From Candidatus Adiutrix sp. (lineage in GTDB: Bacteria > Desulfobacterota > Desulfarculia > Adiutricales > Adiutricaceae): a DNA stretch of 5,185 nucleotides. Shown here one piece after another: positions 4,601 through 5,185 of this stretch (positions within the stretch are counted from its first letter, which is position 1; each line of letters begins with the position of its first letter). The translations under genes and the position numbers were made by a program. Under the pieces are notes generated by a model, which saw only the letters and a list, made by a program, of their open reading frames with translations, was not told the DNA's origin and did no database searches. The stretch spans positions 1 to 5,185 of the forward strand of contig JAITVE010000188.1 of assembly GCA_031285975.1 (NCBI GenBank). The letters run 5' to 3'.

Positions 4601-5185
4601 TTGAAAACGCCGCATCGAAAAACCCTGCCGTTCCTTTTGACTCTCTTTCTCTTCCCCGCCCTGATGGGGGCTGACGCGGCCCTGGCCGCCGCCGGAACCT
4701 ATCACCTCGACGGCTCGGCCCTCTCCGGCTGGTGGGCGCTGCCCTTCGCCGGGATGCTCCTGTCCATCGCCTTCTGCCCGCTGGTGGTTCCCCATTTCTG
4801 GCACCACCACTTCGGCAAAGTGGCCGCCGGCTGGGCCGTGATTTTCGCCATCCCCTGCTGGCTGGTCTTCGGCTCCGGGGTGGCCATGTACACCATTTTG
4901 GAAACCATTCTGCTGGAATACCTGCCGTTCGTCATTCTGCTGCTGTCGCTGTTCACCATCGCCGGGGGCATCCGCCTCACGGGCACCCTCATCGGCACGC
5001 CGAAGCTGAACACCATCCTGATTTTCGTCGGCACCCTTCTGGCCAGCTGGATGGGTACCACCGGCGCGGCCATGCTCTTCATCCGGCCGCTTTTGCGGGC
5101 CAACGCCCACCGCCGCCACAAGGTGCACACCGTGGTGTTTTTCATCTTCCTGGTGGCCAACATCGGCGGCTCCCTGACCCCCTTG
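4601..5185 (+). CDS. NhaD-like sodium:proton antiporter (ArsB/NhaD/CitMHS superfamily), 5' part
   Basis: An inner-membrane ion transporter, probably exchanging Na+ for H+, cut by the right edge after 195 codons; family members usually exceed 400 residues. The TTG start is preceded by GGAG at 7 nt. Residues 1-29 form a signal peptide: basic MKTPHRK, hydrophobic LPFLLTLFLFPALM, and an AxA-type site ending ALA at 27-29. Hydrophobic segments follow at about 43-64, 75-99, 107-124, 137-161 and 177-195. Diagnostic stretches are PHFWHHHFGKV (64-74), LFTIAGGIRLTG (117-128), SWMGTTGAAMLFIRPLLRAN (149-168) and VVFFIFLVANIGGSLTPL (178-195). As I recall it, the family continues the last one with GDPPL. 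Annotations for this group vary between 'sodium:proton antiporter' and 'citrate transporter', so the substrate is not certain. The coding frame is clear to the last base. Position in the same direction behind tlyA and the flavoprotein suggests a shared transcript. Confidence 0.87.
   Translation, partial: MKTPHRKTLPFLLTLFLFPALMGADAALAAAGTYHLDGSALSGWWALPFAGMLLSIAFCPLVVPHFWHHHFGKVAAGWAVIFAIPCWLVFGSGVAMYTILETILLEYLPFVILLLSLFTIAGGIRLTGTLIGTPKLNTILIFVGTLLASWMGTTGAAMLFIRPLLRANAHRRHKVHTVVFFIFLVANIGGSLTPL

Noticed and set aside
4484..5128. Long open frame of 214 codons on the minus strand
   Set aside because: It lies opposite the antiporter gene, whose + strand frame has a signal peptide and clear family motifs. 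The minus-strand product is low-complexity Gly/Gln/Glu/Arg-rich, as expected from a GC-rich shadow frame.
1..5185. A new defence, mobile or biosynthetic system
   Set aside because: All five genes belong to known families with ordinary domain layouts, and there are no integrase, transposase, nuclease, toxin or array-like sequences.

Overview
The window is about 5.2 kb of GC-rich bacterial chromosome with five genes, all on the + strand. In order they are: the 3' part of topA (DNA topoisomerase I); a LysR-type regulator; tlyA (S4-domain rRNA 2'-O-methyltransferase); a small flavoprotein with an iron-sulfur-type cysteine cluster; and the 5' part of a NhaD-like sodium:proton antiporter that runs off the right edge. 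The gene set, the GC-rich codon use, the iron-sulfur flavoprotein and the signal-peptide-bearing antiporter suggest an anaerobic, Desulfobacterota-like (deltaproteobacterial) organism. That assignment is inference from family resemblance only.

Region by region: 1-1816 is topA without its N-terminal Toprim part. It carries the active-site tyrosine and a C-terminal string of five cysteine-rich zinc-ribbon-like modules. The 1817-1973 gap holds a REP/BIME-like 85-bp inverted repeat, then a possible ribosome-binding-site-masking inverted repeat. The LysR gene fills 1974-2888.

The 283-bp gap 2889-3171 is the most structured non-coding stretch. It has two abutting hairpins (2912-2968 and 2969-3023), a textbook G-quadruplex motif overlapping the second hairpin, then an abrupt switch to AT-rich DNA with a good sigma70-type promoter (TTGCAC, 17 bp, TATTAT) and a leader of about 80 nt in front of tlyA. 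tlyA starts with TTG. The flavoprotein gene follows after 5 bp, with its ribosome-binding site inside the last tlyA codons. The antiporter follows after 65 bp, also with a TTG start and a good ribosome-binding site. These three genes probably form one transcription unit driven by the promoter near 3054-3082.

Functionally the window is mostly housekeeping: DNA supercoiling, ribosomal RNA modification, redox and ion homeostasis, plus one regulator of unknown target. I see no mobile-element gene, CRISPR array, tRNA or rRNA, and no sign of a new defence or biosynthetic system. The points worth a second look are the non-coding structures around the LysR gene, a divergent SAM-site loop in TlyA, and the gene neighbourhood of the flavoprotein.
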